64,000 nt of DNA from assembly GCA_021733645.1 (NCBI GenBank), contig JAHREJ010000005.1:1-64000 (forward strand), read 5' to 3'. The notes below the pieces were generated by a model that did not search any database, was not told the DNA's origin, and saw only the letters and a list, made by a program, of their open reading frames with translations. The DNA is from Bacillus subtilis subsp. subtilis (GTDB lineage Bacteria > Pseudomonadota > Gammaproteobacteria > Xanthomonadales > Xanthomonadaceae). Shown piece by piece: positions 7,790-16,195 of this stretch; the first letter of the stretch is position 1; each line of letters begins with the position of its first letter. Position numbers and translations under genes: made by a program.

Positions 7790-9738
7790 AACGGCTGTGC
7801 ATGAGGGTCCCGCGCCGGGCGTTGCCGCTGCTGGCGATGCTGCTGTCGCTGCTGCTGTCCAGCGGCTGCGCGATGGTGACCATGAAGCAGGTGACGCCCA
7901 CCGATTACCTGGCCAACAAGCGGGGCGACGTGCTGACCTCGGGCAAGCTGAGCGCCGCATCGCAGGAAACGCTGAGCGTGGTGGGCCTGGACGAGGACCT
8001 GTGCGCCAAGGACGTGGCAACCTGCCAGAAGACCCTGGAAGACACCGAGGTGCTGCCCGAAGAGCAGCGCCTTTCGGCGTTGTCCGAGCTGTGGGTGAAG
8101 ATCGCGCTGGGCCTGAGCCCCAAGCCCAAGGACCGCGACAAGCATCCGATGAGCGATGCCGCACTGGATGCGTGGCTGGAAGCGGCGCGCTATGCCTATG
8201 CCTATCTGTTCTTCAGCGGGCGCACGCCGTCGGACCGCGCGTTCGAGGACCGCCAGACCCAGGTCCGCGATTACTACAACTACGCCGCCGAACAGACCGC
8301 GGCGGTGGTGTTCAAGCGTGCGCGGGAGAGCGCGCTGGAAGGCGAGGACTACAACGCGCCGGTGGCCGGCGAGCGTTGGACGCTGACCTCGGACTTCGAC
8401 GAACTGCGCATGCCCAGCATCCCCACCCGCATGGTGTCGGCCTCGTCGGTGAGCTTTGCCGGGTTGCGCAGTACCTACCGGCGCGATGGCTTCGGCGCCG
8501 AGCTGGTGGTGGTGATGGACCCACCCAAGCTCATCGCCGCGGCGGACGGGCAGAAGGTGGAGATTCCGCAGTACAGCGAGATGTCGGCGATCAACGCCAC
8601 CGCGTTGCTGCGCTTCAAGGGCGACAGCCTCAAGCAGGTGCTGGACACCACCCAGGTGCTGTTTGATGTGTACTCGCCGGAGTCCACCGAACGCGTGGAC
8701 CTGCATGGCGAAAAAGTACCGCTGGCCGGCAACTTCACTGCCGCCTACGGCATGTGGCTGGCGCAGTCGGGCTTTGCCACCCAGTCGCTGCGGACCCTGT
8801 TCGGCCTCAGCGAAGGCATCAGCGAGCCGCACATGTACCTGATGCAGCCGTGGGATCCGGACCGCCGCATCATCTTCATGCTGCACGGCCTGGGCAGCAG
8901 CCCGGAGGCCTGGGTGAACGTGGCCAACGAGATCATGGGCGACCCCGAGCTGCGCCGGCACTTCCAGGTGTGGCAGGTGTACTACCCGACCAACGCGCCG
9001 ATCGCGCTGAATCGTTTCGAGATCAACCAGGCCTTCAACAACACGCTCAAGCACTTCGATCCCACCGGCGCCAGCCCGGCATCCCGGGACATGGTGTTCA
9101 TCGGCCACAGCATGGGCGGCGTGCTGGCCCGGTTGCTGGTCAGCTCATCGGGCGATGTGCTGTGGAACGACCTGTTGGCCAACTACGACCTCAAGGGTGA
9201 GCGCCTGAAGCGGGTGGAAGCCAAGCTGGGCCCGCTGTTGCACTTCAATGCCGAACCCAACGTGGAGCGTGCGATCTTCATCGCCGCCCCGCACAAGGGC
9301 ACCGACATCGCCGGCAACCGCCTGGGGCGCCTGATCGGTCGGCTGGTGCGGCTGCCGATCACCCTGCTGGGCAAGTTCGAGGACGTGTTCCAGACCCTGC
9401 AGCAGGCCGAGACGCAGTCTTCGCAGCCGACCAAGCTGCAGATTCCCAACAGCATCGACAACCTCAAGGCCAGCGATCCGTTCGTCAAGGCCGCTGGCGC
9501 GCTGCCGATCATGCCGGGGCTGAAGTACCACTCGATCATCGCCCAACGCAAACCGGACGTGCCGCTGCTGCAGTCCGACGACGGGCTGGTGCCGTACTGG
9601 AGTGCACACCTGGACGGCGCGGTATCGGAGAAGGTGATCATCTCCGGCCACAGCGTGCAGGAGACCCCGCAGGCGGTGCTGGAGATCCGCCGCATCCTGC
9701 GCGAAGACCTGAAAGAGATCGGCGACACGCACCGGTAA
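7786..9738 (+). CDS. Lipoprotein alpha/beta hydrolase (esterase/lipase-like)
   Basis: 650 residues. The lipoprotein signal ends LLLSSGC with the acylated Cys at 28. A long N-terminal region (30-350) of unknown role precedes an alpha/beta hydrolase domain with HGLGSSPEAW at about 367 (oxyanion loop) and the nucleophile elbow GHSMGG with Ser442. A later GHS (in ISGHSVQ) supplies a candidate catalytic His. Probably membrane-anchored and facing the periplasm, acting on lipid or ester substrates. It is translationally coupled to the DUF4105 gene and followed directly by a terminator hairpin, so the two form an operon. Confidence 0.85.
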   Translation: MKRLCMRVPRRALPLLAMLLSLLLSSGCAMVTMKQVTPTDYLANKRGDVLTSGKLSAASQETLSVVGLDEDLCAKDVATCQKTLEDTEVLPEEQRLSALSELWVKIALGLSPKPKDRDKHPMSDAALDAWLEAARYAYAYLFFSGRTPSDRAFEDRQTQVRDYYNYAAEQTAAVVFKRARESALEGEDYNAPVAGERWTLTSDFDELRMPSIPTRMVSASSVSFAGLRSTYRRDGFGAELVVVMDPPKLIAAADGQKVEIPQYSEMSAINATALLRFKGDSLKQVLDTTQVLFDVYSPESTERVDLHGEKVPLAGNFTAAYGMWLAQSGFATQSLRTLFGLSEGISEPHMYLMQPWDPDRRIIFMLHGLGSSPEAWVNVANEIMGDPELRRHFQVWQVYYPTNAPIALNRFEINQAFNNTLKHFDPTGASPASRDMVFIGHSMGGVLARLLVSSSGDVLWNDLLANYDLKGERLKRVEAKLGPLLHFNAEPNVERAIFIAAPHKGTDIAGNRLGRLIGRLVRLPITLLGKFEDVFQTLQQAETQSSQPTKLQIPNSIDNLKASDPFVKAAGALPIMPGLKYHSIIAQRKPDVPLLQSDDGLVPYWSAHLDGAVSEKVIISGHSVQETPQAVLEIRRILREDLKEIGDTHR

Positions 9739-9739
9739 C

Positions 9740-9764
9740 GCGGGGCGTTGCCCCGCTGCCTTTT
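9740..9764 (+). terminator. Rho-independent terminator after the hydrolase gene
   Basis: GCGGGG-CGTTG-CCCCGC stem followed by TGCCTTTT, starting 2 nt after the hydrolase stop codon. Confidence 0.75.
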
Positions 9765-9797
9765 CCGCCCGGTTGCATGTCGCCGTTGGTGCGATGG

Positions 9798-9820
9798 CGG
9801 CCGGGCAGGGCCCGGCACCA
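9798..9820. repeat. REP-like palindrome (SMAG-related)
   Basis: Inverted repeat around GCCGGGC/GCCCGGC flanked by GGTGCC, in the convergent spacer between the hydrolase and the MFS gene. It resembles the SMAG palindromes elsewhere in the window but lacks a clean GTAG head. Confidence 0.45.
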
Positions 9821-9830
9821 CCTGGCCTGG

Positions 9831-11204
9831 TCAGATCCGCCGCGCGATGAACACGCTGGCCACCGCCAGCAGCAGCATGATCACGTAGGTCAGCAGGTAG
9901 CCCACCATCACATTGCCCTGCAGGAACTGCGCGAACAGCGAACCGGACACCGCCAGCGTGGTAGCCACGCCCAATGCCTCGCTCAACTGCAGGGCCGAGG
10001 TATTGGCGCCTTGTTGCGCCGGCGGTGACAACGACAGGGTGAGCACCGACAGGCTCGGGTAGATCAGGCCCATGCCCAGCCCGGTCAGGCTCCAGCCGGC
10101 CAGCGCCAGCGGCAGCGGCACCCCGGGGTGCAGCGCCAGCGAGGTGGCGACGATGCCCACGCACATCAACAGCGCGCCGGACTGCAGCAACTGGCGGCGC
10201 GACCAGCCCCGCCGCTGGTGGCCCTGCAGCCACGAGCCGCTGAACCAGCCCAGCGCGCCCAGGCTCAGTGCCACCCCGGCCAGCAGTGGGCTCAAGCCCC
10301 GCTCGCGTTGCAGCAGCAACGGCAGGAATGCTTCGCAGCCGAAGAATGCCGAAGCGGCGATGCCGCGCAGTGCAATCACGCTGGGCAGGCCGCGGTGCAG
10401 GCGCAGGGTGCCGCTGGGCAGCAGCTTCCAACTGCACAACGCCAGCAGCAACACCGCCGGCAGCAACATCGCCACGGCGGCCCAGCCGTGCTGCTGGCCG
10501 CCGATGTACAGCAGCAGCGCGCCGGCCGATGCGCCGATCGCCCAGCGGATCACGCTGGCCGTGCCTGCCGGCGGCGCCAGCGCGGCCTGCACGTTGCGCA
10601 GCGCCGGGCGCAGCAGCAGCCCGGCCGGGATTGCCAGCAGCGGCACGATCAGGAACACCCAGCGCCAGCCCAGGTGCTGCACGATCCAGCCACTGATGCC
10701 GGGGCCGATCAGCGAGGGCACCACCCAGCCGGCCGAGAACGCGGCAAAGACGCGCGGCCGCATCGGTTCGGGAAAGGTGCGCCCGACCAGCACGTACAGC
10801 GCCACCGACATCGCCCCTGCACCCAGCCCCTGCAGCAGCCGGCCCAGCACCAGCACCGGCATGTGCTGGGCCAGGCCGGCCACCAGCAGCCCGCCGATGA
10901 AGCAGGCCAGACCCAGCCACAACGGCCGCGCCGGGCCACGCTGGTCACTCCAGTACCCGGCCAGGGTCATGCCGATCACGCTGGTGGCCAAGGTGCCACC
11001 GAAGGCCAGTGCGTACAGGCGCAGGCCGTTGAGGTCCTGGGCCACGCTGGGCATGGCCGTGGCCACGGCCAGTGCCTCGAAGCCGTAGAGCGCGACCAGC
11101 GCGACCATGCCGATGGTGGTGGCCCGGTACTGCGGCGACAGGATCGAGGGCACCGGCGCGGTGGCCGGTACCGCGGCGGTGGGGGGAGCGACATCGGAGG
11201 ACAT
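9831..11204 (-). CDS. MFS transporter, probable drug or redox-compound exporter
   Basis: 457 residues from ATG 11204, with about 12 hydrophobic segments, and the first-helix pattern YGFEALAVATAMPSVAQDLNG seen in the DHA-type drug exporters. The loop between helices 2 and 3 holds the GYWSDQRGPARP form of the MFS motif. It is divergent from soxR, with a SoxR-box palindrome in the 90-nt gap, which suggests induction by redox-cycling compounds and a role in their efflux. The substrate itself is not deducible. Confidence 0.85.
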   Translation of the reverse strand: MSSDVAPPTAAVPATAPVPSILSPQYRATTIGMVALVALYGFEALAVATAMPSVAQDLNGLRLYALAFGGTLATSVIGMTLAGYWSDQRGPARPLWLGLACFIGGLLVAGLAQHMPVLVLGRLLQGLGAGAMSVALYVLVGRTFPEPMRPRVFAAFSAGWVVPSLIGPGISGWIVQHLGWRWVFLIVPLLAIPAGLLLRPALRNVQAALAPPAGTASVIRWAIGASAGALLLYIGGQQHGWAAVAMLLPAVLLLALCSWKLLPSGTLRLHRGLPSVIALRGIAASAFFGCEAFLPLLLQRERGLSPLLAGVALSLGALGWFSGSWLQGHQRRGWSRRQLLQSGALLMCVGIVATSLALHPGVPLPLALAGWSLTGLGMGLIYPSLSVLTLSLSPPAQQGANTSALQLSEALGVATTLAVSGSLFAQFLQGNVMVGYLLTYVIMLLLAVASVFIARRI

Positions 11205-11269
11205 GCGTGTTCCAGGCAGACAAGGGCAGGGGGTGCTTGCAGCGCGACCCGACGTGACGCAGGATGCCA

Positions 11270-11287
11270 CCTGAACCACGGTTGAGG
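11270..11287. promoter_or_regulatory. SoxR box between MFS exporter and soxR
   Basis: The 18-bp sequence CCTGAACCACGGTTGAGG is a near-perfect dyad of the CCTCAAnn/nnTTGAGG type bound by SoxR. It lies 7 nt upstream of the soxR start and 66 nt upstream of the exporter start, where SoxR would control the divergent promoters. Confidence 0.8.
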
Positions 11288-11294
11288 TCAAGCA

Positions 11295-11729
11295 GTGATC
11301 GCACAGGAACTGAGTGTGGGTGAAGTGGCCAAGCGCAGCGGGGTAGCCGTGTCGGCGCTGCATTTCTACGAGCGCAAGGGCTTGATCCGCAGCCTGCGCA
11401 CGGCTGGCAACCAGCGCCGCTTCGCGCGTGACGTATTGCGTCGGCTGGCGGTGATCCGGGTGGCGCAGCGCGTGGGCCTGCCGTTGGAGGCGGTGGCGAC
11501 GGCGTTTGCCGCGCTGCCGGAAAACAAGACCCCCACCAAGGCCGAATGGGCAAGGATGTCCGCGCTGTGGCGCGGTGAACTGGATCAGCGCATTGCCCAG
11601 TTGCTGCTGCTGCGCGACCAGCTCACCGACTGCATCGGCTGCGGCTGCCTGTCGATGCAGCGCTGCCGCCTGGCCAACCCCGGCGACGCGCTGGGTGACC
11701 AGGGCGATGGTCCGCAGCGCTGGGGGTAA
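11295..11729 (+). CDS. soxR: Redox-sensitive MerR-family regulator SoxR
   Basis: 144 residues, GTG start at 11295. MerR-type helix-turn-helix ([19 protein letters not shown], about 8-26), dimerisation helix (about 85-112) and the [2Fe-2S] cluster motif C113-x2-C116-x-C118-x5-C124 ([12 protein letters not shown]), diagnostic for SoxR. The protein senses redox-active compounds by cluster oxidation and distorts promoters with long spacers. A matching SoxR box lies between this gene and the divergent MFS exporter; in non-enteric bacteria SoxR usually controls such exporters directly rather than a soxS gene, and no soxS is seen here. Confidence 0.95.
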   Translation: MIAQELSVGEVAKRSGVAVSALHFYERKGLIRSLRTAGNQRRFARDVLRRLAVIRVAQRVGLPLEAVATAFAALPENKTPTKAEWARMSALWRGELDQRIAQLLLLRDQLTDCIGCGCLSMQRCRLANPGDALGDQGDGPQRWG

Positions 11730-11818
11730 GCGCCGTTGGCACCCGTGCGCTGGCGCGCATCACCCGCATCACACCGGCAGGTACCCACCGCGGCTTGCTG
11801 CGCGCAAACCGCCGTGCT

Positions 11819-12421
11819 TCACCACACGGTGAACACCTGCCCGCTCTGCACGCCTTCCACGCTGCGCTGGTAGGCCAACGACGCGCGCTGTGCGGTGACC
11901 GGCTCGAAGCCGGGGAAGAAGGCGCCGTAGTCGTCCATCGATTCGACCAGCACGTTCGGGCTTACCACGTTGATGCGCAGCCCGCGGGGCAACAGCTCGC
12001 AGGCCGCGCCGCGCACGAAGCCTTCCAGGGCGGCATTCACGGCCGTTGCGTTGGCGCCATCGCGGATCGGCTGGGCACTCACGATGCCGCTGGTGAGGGT
12101 GATCGAGCCGCCGCGGTTGAGGTGGTGCTGGGCAGCCAGCGCCAGGCGCACCTGGCCCAACAGCTTGTCCTGCAGGCCAAGGTTGAACTGTGCGGTGCTC
12201 ATCGCGGCCAACGGCCCGAAATGCAGCTTCCCGGTGGTGGCAACCACGGCGTCCACCGTACCCACCTGCGCGAACAGGGCCTGCACGCTGGCATCGTCGG
12301 TGAGATCGACCTGCACGTCGCCGCCGTGGCGGCCGGCACGGATCAACTGGTGGTGGGCGCCCAGCGTGGTGGCCACGGCCTGGCCGAGGGTGCCGCTGGC
12401 GCCGACGAGGAGAATCTTCAT
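11819..12421 (-). CDS. SDR-like protein with degenerate active site
   Basis: 200 residues. The Rossmann start is intact (KILLVGASGTLGQAVA, 2-17) and the SDR fold can be followed (ITLTSG near 107-112, NVVSPN 151-156), but the usual Tyr-x3-Lys is absent: the matching stretch reads NATAVNAALEGF. Reductases of this short family occur widely and their substrates are largely unknown; the protein may bind NADP(H) with altered or no classical catalysis. It is divergent from a LysR regulator that probably controls it. Confidence 0.8.
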   Translation of the reverse strand: MKILLVGASGTLGQAVATTLGAHHQLIRAGRHGGDVQVDLTDDASVQALFAQVGTVDAVVATTGKLHFGPLAAMSTAQFNLGLQDKLLGQVRLALAAQHHLNRGGSITLTSGIVSAQPIRDGANATAVNAALEGFVRGAACELLPRGLRINVVSPNVLVESMDDYGAFFPGFEPVTAQRASLAYQRSVEGVQSGQVFTVW

Positions 12422-12497
12422 GCGGGGGTGCTCCATCAGGGGGTGAGGGCAGTCTGCGCCCGAGTGACAGGTTCGGTAACCGGCGTATGCTTTGTGG

Positions 12498-12520
12498 ATT
12501 GCAAACCTGGGGTTGCCAAT
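12498..12520. promoter_or_regulatory. Candidate LysR operator at the regulator start codon
   Basis: Imperfect inverted repeat ATTGCAAACC-TGG-GGTTGCCAAT (8 of 10 positions pair), ending on the ATG of the LysR gene. The place and size suit an autoregulatory site for the divergent LysR/SDR pair. Confidence 0.5.
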
Positions 12521-13403
12521 GGATACCTTGCGCTGCATGCAGGCCTTCGTCGCCGTGGTGGAACTGGGCAGCTTCAGCGCCGCCGCAGAGCGCCTGGCGG
12601 TGTCATCGGTGATGGTGGGCAAGTACATCCAGCAGGTGGAAGCGCACCTGGGCGTACGCCTGCTGCAGCGGAACACGCGCCGCCAGAGCCTCACCGACGC
12701 CGGCCGGCACTATCTGGCCGGCTGTCGCGCGGTGCTGGAACAGGTGCAGCAGGCCGAGGCCAGCGTAGAGGGCCTCCAAGCCCAGCCGCAGGGCGTGCTG
12801 CGGGTCAGCGCGCCGGTCACCTGGGGCAGCTGCGTGCTGGCGCCGCTGGTGGCGCAGTACCTGGCCGCCTACCCGCAGGTAACGGTGGAGCTGGACCTGA
12901 GCAACCAGCGTGTGGATCTGATTGAAGAACAGTTCGACGCGGTGGTGCGGATGGGCCGGATCGGCTCGGCCGAATGGGTGGCGCGGCCGTTGCCGGCCTA
13001 TGCGATGCAGATCTGCGCCGCGCCGGCCTACCTGCAGCGCAAGGGCGTGCCGCGGCATCCCGGCGACCTGCACGACCACGACTGCCTGACCCACCTGGCC
13101 TGGCGCGGGGGCCACGGCTGGCGCCTGCGCGGGCATCCCGAGCAGGACTGGTCGGAACACTCACGCCTGGTGTGCAATGACGGCGATGGCCTGCGCCGCG
13201 CCGCGCTGGCCGGCGCCGGGTTGATCCTGCAGCCGGCCGTGCTGTTGGCCGAGGACATCGCCGCCGGGCGTCTGCAGCCGGTGCTGGCCGATTACCTGCC
13301 CGAACCGCGCCCGCTGCACCTGGTGTATCTACCCGATCGCCGCCCCCGGCCGAAGCTGTCCAGCTTCGTGGCGTTCCTGCTGGACAAGGTTGCGCCGCCG
13401 TAG
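12519..13403 (+). CDS. LysR-family transcriptional regulator, divergent from SDR-like gene
   Basis: 294 residues from ATG 12519 (MDTLRCMQAF). HTH at about 4-60 (AFVAVVELGSFSAAAERLAV, SSVMVGKYIQQVEAHLG) with the effector domain after residue 85; the NTRRQSLTDAG segment is typical of the CrgA/AaeR-like clade. It is transcribed away from the SDR-like gene with a 97-nt spacer carrying an inverted repeat, the classic arrangement of a LysR activator and its target. Confidence 0.88.
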   Translation: MDTLRCMQAFVAVVELGSFSAAAERLAVSSVMVGKYIQQVEAHLGVRLLQRNTRRQSLTDAGRHYLAGCRAVLEQVQQAEASVEGLQAQPQGVLRVSAPVTWGSCVLAPLVAQYLAAYPQVTVELDLSNQRVDLIEEQFDAVVRMGRIGSAEWVARPLPAYAMQICAAPAYLQRKGVPRHPGDLHDHDCLTHLAWRGGHGWRLRGHPEQDWSEHSRLVCNDGDGLRRAALAGAGLILQPAVLLAEDIAAGRLQPVLADYLPEPRPLHLVYLPDRRPRPKLSSFVAFLLDKVAPP

Positions 13404-13475
13404 AGCCGCTCGTGGGGTGGCACACGGGGCCTGACCAGATGGCAGTCACGCATGACGTCGCCCAACCGGCACGCC

Positions 13476-14297
13476 TCAATCGTTGGCGGCCGCCAATGCC
13501 TGCCCGCGCAAGGTTGCCGCCTCGATCGCGCGCGCCACGATGGCCTCGAACCCGTCGGCCTGGAAGCGCTCGATCGCGGCCTGGGTGGTGCCATTGGGCG
13601 AGGTCACGCGGCGGCGCAGTTCGGCCGGCGCTTCACCGGACTCATCGAGCATGCGGCTGGCGCCCAGCAGTGTCTGCACCACCAGCGTGCGGGCCGCGTC
13701 GGGCGGCAGGCCCTGGGCGATGCCGGCCGCTTCCATCGCTTCGGCCAGCAGGAATACATACGCCGGGCCACTGCCGGACACGGCGGTCACGGCATCCATG
13801 CGGGCTTCGTCTGCGATCCAGACCGTGCGCCCGGCGCTGGCCAGCACGGTATCGGCCTGCTGGCGCTGGGCTGCGCTGACCCCGTCAGTGGCATACAGCC
13901 CGGTGACACCGGCACCCAGCAGGGCCGGTGTGTTGGGCATCGCCCGCACCACCGCCGGATGGCCGCCCAGCCAGCGTGCCAACTGTGCACTGGTGATACC
14001 GGCGGCGATGGACACCACCAGCGGGTGCCTGGCGCCGGCCAGCGCAGCGAGCGAGGCGCACACATCGCGCAGCACCTGCGGTTTCACCGCCAGCACCCAT
14101 ACGCCGCCCTGGGCGGCGGCGTCGCTGGCGCTGGCGTAGGTGTTCACGCCGAAGTCGAGCGCCAACTGTTCGCGCAGTGCGTCGACCGGTTCGGCCACGT
14201 GCACGTGCGCCGGGGCCACGCCCTGGCGGATCAACCCGGCGATCAGGCTGCGGGCCATGTTGCCGCCGCCGATGAAGGTAACTGTGGTTGCGCTCAT
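13476..14297 (-). CDS. proC: Pyrroline-5-carboxylate reductase
   Basis: 273 residues. Catalyses the last step of proline synthesis, NAD(P)H-dependent reduction of pyrroline-5-carboxylate. N-terminal Rossmann motif FIGGGNMARSLIAGL (about 8-22), VLAVKPQ (68-74), and the family signature in the C-terminal half (AVSGSGPAYVFLL, then VTSPNGTTQAAI). Length is standard. ATG 14297 is chosen over an upstream start lacking conserved sequence. yggS lies 31 nt upstream on the same strand, the usual proC partner in many bacteria. Confidence 0.96.
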   Translation of the reverse strand: MSATTVTFIGGGNMARSLIAGLIRQGVAPAHVHVAEPVDALREQLALDFGVNTYASASDAAAQGGVWVLAVKPQVLRDVCASLAALAGARHPLVVSIAAGITSAQLARWLGGHPAVVRAMPNTPALLGAGVTGLYATDGVSAAQRQQADTVLASAGRTVWIADEARMDAVTAVSGSGPAYVFLLAEAMEAAGIAQGLPPDAARTLVVQTLLGASRMLDESGEAPAELRRRVTSPNGTTQAAIERFQADGFEAIVARAIEAATLRGQALAAAND

Positions 14298-14328
14298 GCA
14301 AACTCCCTGGAACTGGGTGTGAAAGGAA

Positions 14329-15009
14329 TCAGGCCGCGCGCGGTCGGGCGCCGAACAACGCCGTGCCGATCCGCACCATGGTCGCGCCACGGGCAATGGC
14401 CTCGGTGTAGTCGCCGCTCATGCCCATCGACAGCGTATCCACCTGCCGATGGGCCGCCGCCAGCGACTGGTAAAGCGTGCGCATGCGCTCGAAGGCCAGC
14501 TGCCGGCGCCCGGCATCGGGCCACGGCGCCGGGATCGCCATCAGCCCGCGCAACCGCAGGCGCGGCTGTTCGCTGATGGCGGCGGCCAATCCGGGAACGG
14601 CGTCGGGACTGCAGCCATGCTTGCTGCCTTCATCGTCGATGTTGACCTGGATCAGCACGTTCAGCGGGGCATGGTGCACGGGCCGATGCGCGGCCAGGGC
14701 GGCCACCAGCTTGGGCCGGTCCACGCTCTGCACCCAGTCGAAGTGCCGGGCGGCCAGTTCGGCCTTGTTGGATTGCAGGTGGCCGATCAGGTGCCATTCC
14801 AGCCCCAGCGCGGCCAACGCGTCGATCTTGGCCAGCGCTTCCTGCACGTAGTTCTCGCCGAACGCGCGCTGGCCCTGGCCGGCCAAGGCTGCCACCGCAT
14901 CGGCCGGCTGGGTCTTGGATACCGCCAGCAGGACCGGGTCTGGCCGCCCGGCGGCGGCCGCCGCGTTGTGCAGGTTCAGCAATATCGTGGGCAGGGGCAG
15001 CGCGGACAC
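14329..15009 (-). CDS. yggS: PLP homeostasis protein, YggS/PROSC family
   Basis: 226 residues, GTG start. An alanine-racemase-like TIM barrel without the racemase C-terminal domain; the pyridoxal-phosphate lysine is in LLAVSKTQ (Lys32). Other family blocks are FGENYVQEA, WHLIGHLQSNK and LSMGMSGDYTEAI. The protein buffers free PLP and affects amino-acid balance. Its neighbour proC is 31 nt downstream, and pilT is divergent with an 86-nt gap that must hold both promoters. Confidence 0.95.
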   Translation of the reverse strand: MSALPLPTILLNLHNAAAAAGRPDPVLLAVSKTQPADAVAALAGQGQRAFGENYVQEALAKIDALAALGLEWHLIGHLQSNKAELAARHFDWVQSVDRPKLVAALAAHRPVHHAPLNVLIQVNIDDEGSKHGCSPDAVPGLAAAISEQPRLRLRGLMAIPAPWPDAGRRQLAFERMRTLYQSLAAAHRQVDTLSMGMSGDYTEAIARGATMVRIGTALFGARPRAA

Positions 15010-15095
15010 GGGCGTTTTCCGGTAGATCAGGAACGCTATACTGCCGCCCGGGGAAAGAACCTTCCAGTCGCAGCAGTCATGGGGAGTAGCAGCGC

Positions 15096-16133
15096 ATGGA
15101 TATCGCCGAACTGTTGGCGTTTTCCGTAAAGAACAAAGCGTCGGATCTTCATCTGTCGGCAGGCCTGCCGCCGATGATCCGCGTGGACGGCGATGTCCGT
15201 CGCATCAATATTCCGGCCCTGGACCACAAGCAGGTACATGCGCTTGTGTACGACATCATGTCGGACAAGCAGCGCCGCGACTACGAGGAATTCCTCGAAG
15301 TCGACTTCTCCTTCGAGATCCCGTCGCTGGCGCGTTTCCGCGTCAACGCGTTCAACCAGAACCGGGGTGCGGGTGCGGTGTTCCGTACCATTCCCTCCGA
15401 AGTGTTGACGCTGGAAGACCTGGCCGTGCCGCCGATCTTCCGCGAGCTGATCGACCAGCCGCAGGGCCTGATCCTGGTTACCGGCCCGACCGGTTCGGGC
15501 AAGTCGACCACGCTGGCGGCGATGATCGACCACATCAACAAGAACGAATACGGCCACATCCTCACCGTCGAGGATCCGATCGAATTCGTGCACACCTCGC
15601 AGAAGTGCCTGATCAACCAGCGCGAAGTGCACCGCGACACGCACGGCTTCAACGAAGCGCTGCGCTCGGCCCTGCGTGAAGATCCGGACATCATCCTGGT
15701 GGGCGAACTGCGCGACCTGGAAACCATCCGGCTGGCGCTGACCGCCGCGGAAACCGGCCACCTGGTGTTCGGTACGCTGCATACCAGTTCGGCGGCCAAG
15801 ACCATCGACCGCATCATCGACGTGTTCCCCGCCGGCGAAAAGCCGATGGTGCGCTCGATGCTGTCCGAGTCGCTGCGCGCGGTGATTTCGCAGGCGCTGC
15901 TGAAGAAGGTCGGCGGCGGGCGTACCGCGGCATGGGAAATCATGGTCGGCACCCCGGCCATCCGCAACCTGATCCGCGAGGACAAGGTGGCGCAGATGTA
16001 CTCGGCCATCCAGACCGGCCAGCAGATGGGCATGATGACCCTGGACCAGCACCTGCAGGACCTGGTCAAGCGCAGCCTGATCACCCGCAACCAGGCCAAG
16101 GAATACGCCAAGGACAAGCGGATCTTCGAATAA
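15096..16133 (+). CDS. pilT: Type IV pilus retraction ATPase PilT
   Basis: 345 residues, the usual size. Hexameric secretion-type ATPase that depolymerises type IV pili for twitching motility and DNA uptake. Walker A GPTGSGKST at 130-138, Walker B-like DIILVGELRD near 198-207, His-box GHLVFGTLHT at 221-230 and the PilT-specific retraction motif AIRNLI at 288-293. A GGGGAG ribosome site precedes the ATG. pilU follows after 62 nt that contain a GTAG-type repeat. Confidence 0.97.
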   Translation: MDIAELLAFSVKNKASDLHLSAGLPPMIRVDGDVRRINIPALDHKQVHALVYDIMSDKQRRDYEEFLEVDFSFEIPSLARFRVNAFNQNRGAGAVFRTIPSEVLTLEDLAVPPIFRELIDQPQGLILVTGPTGSGKSTTLAAMIDHINKNEYGHILTVEDPIEFVHTSQKCLINQREVHRDTHGFNEALRSALREDPDIILVGELRDLETIRLALTAAETGHLVFGTLHTSSAAKTIDRIIDVFPAGEKPMVRSMLSESLRAVISQALLKKVGGGRTAAWEIMVGTPAIRNLIREDKVAQMYSAIQTGQQMGMMTLDQHLQDLVKRSLITRNQAKEYAKDKRIFE

Positions 16134-16146
16134 CTTTCGAATCAGG

Positions 16147-16170
16147 GTAGTGCCGGCCGCTGGCCGGCTC
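16147..16170 (+). repeat. SMAG (GTAG) REP element between pilT and pilU
   Basis: GTAG head followed by TGCCGGCCGCTGGCCGGC, a hairpin with GCCGGCC/GGCCGGC arms. It lies in the 62-nt spacer and could tune mRNA processing between the two ATPase genes. Confidence 0.65.
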
Positions 16171-16195
16171 CAGGCAACCTTCGGAGTACACCGCG

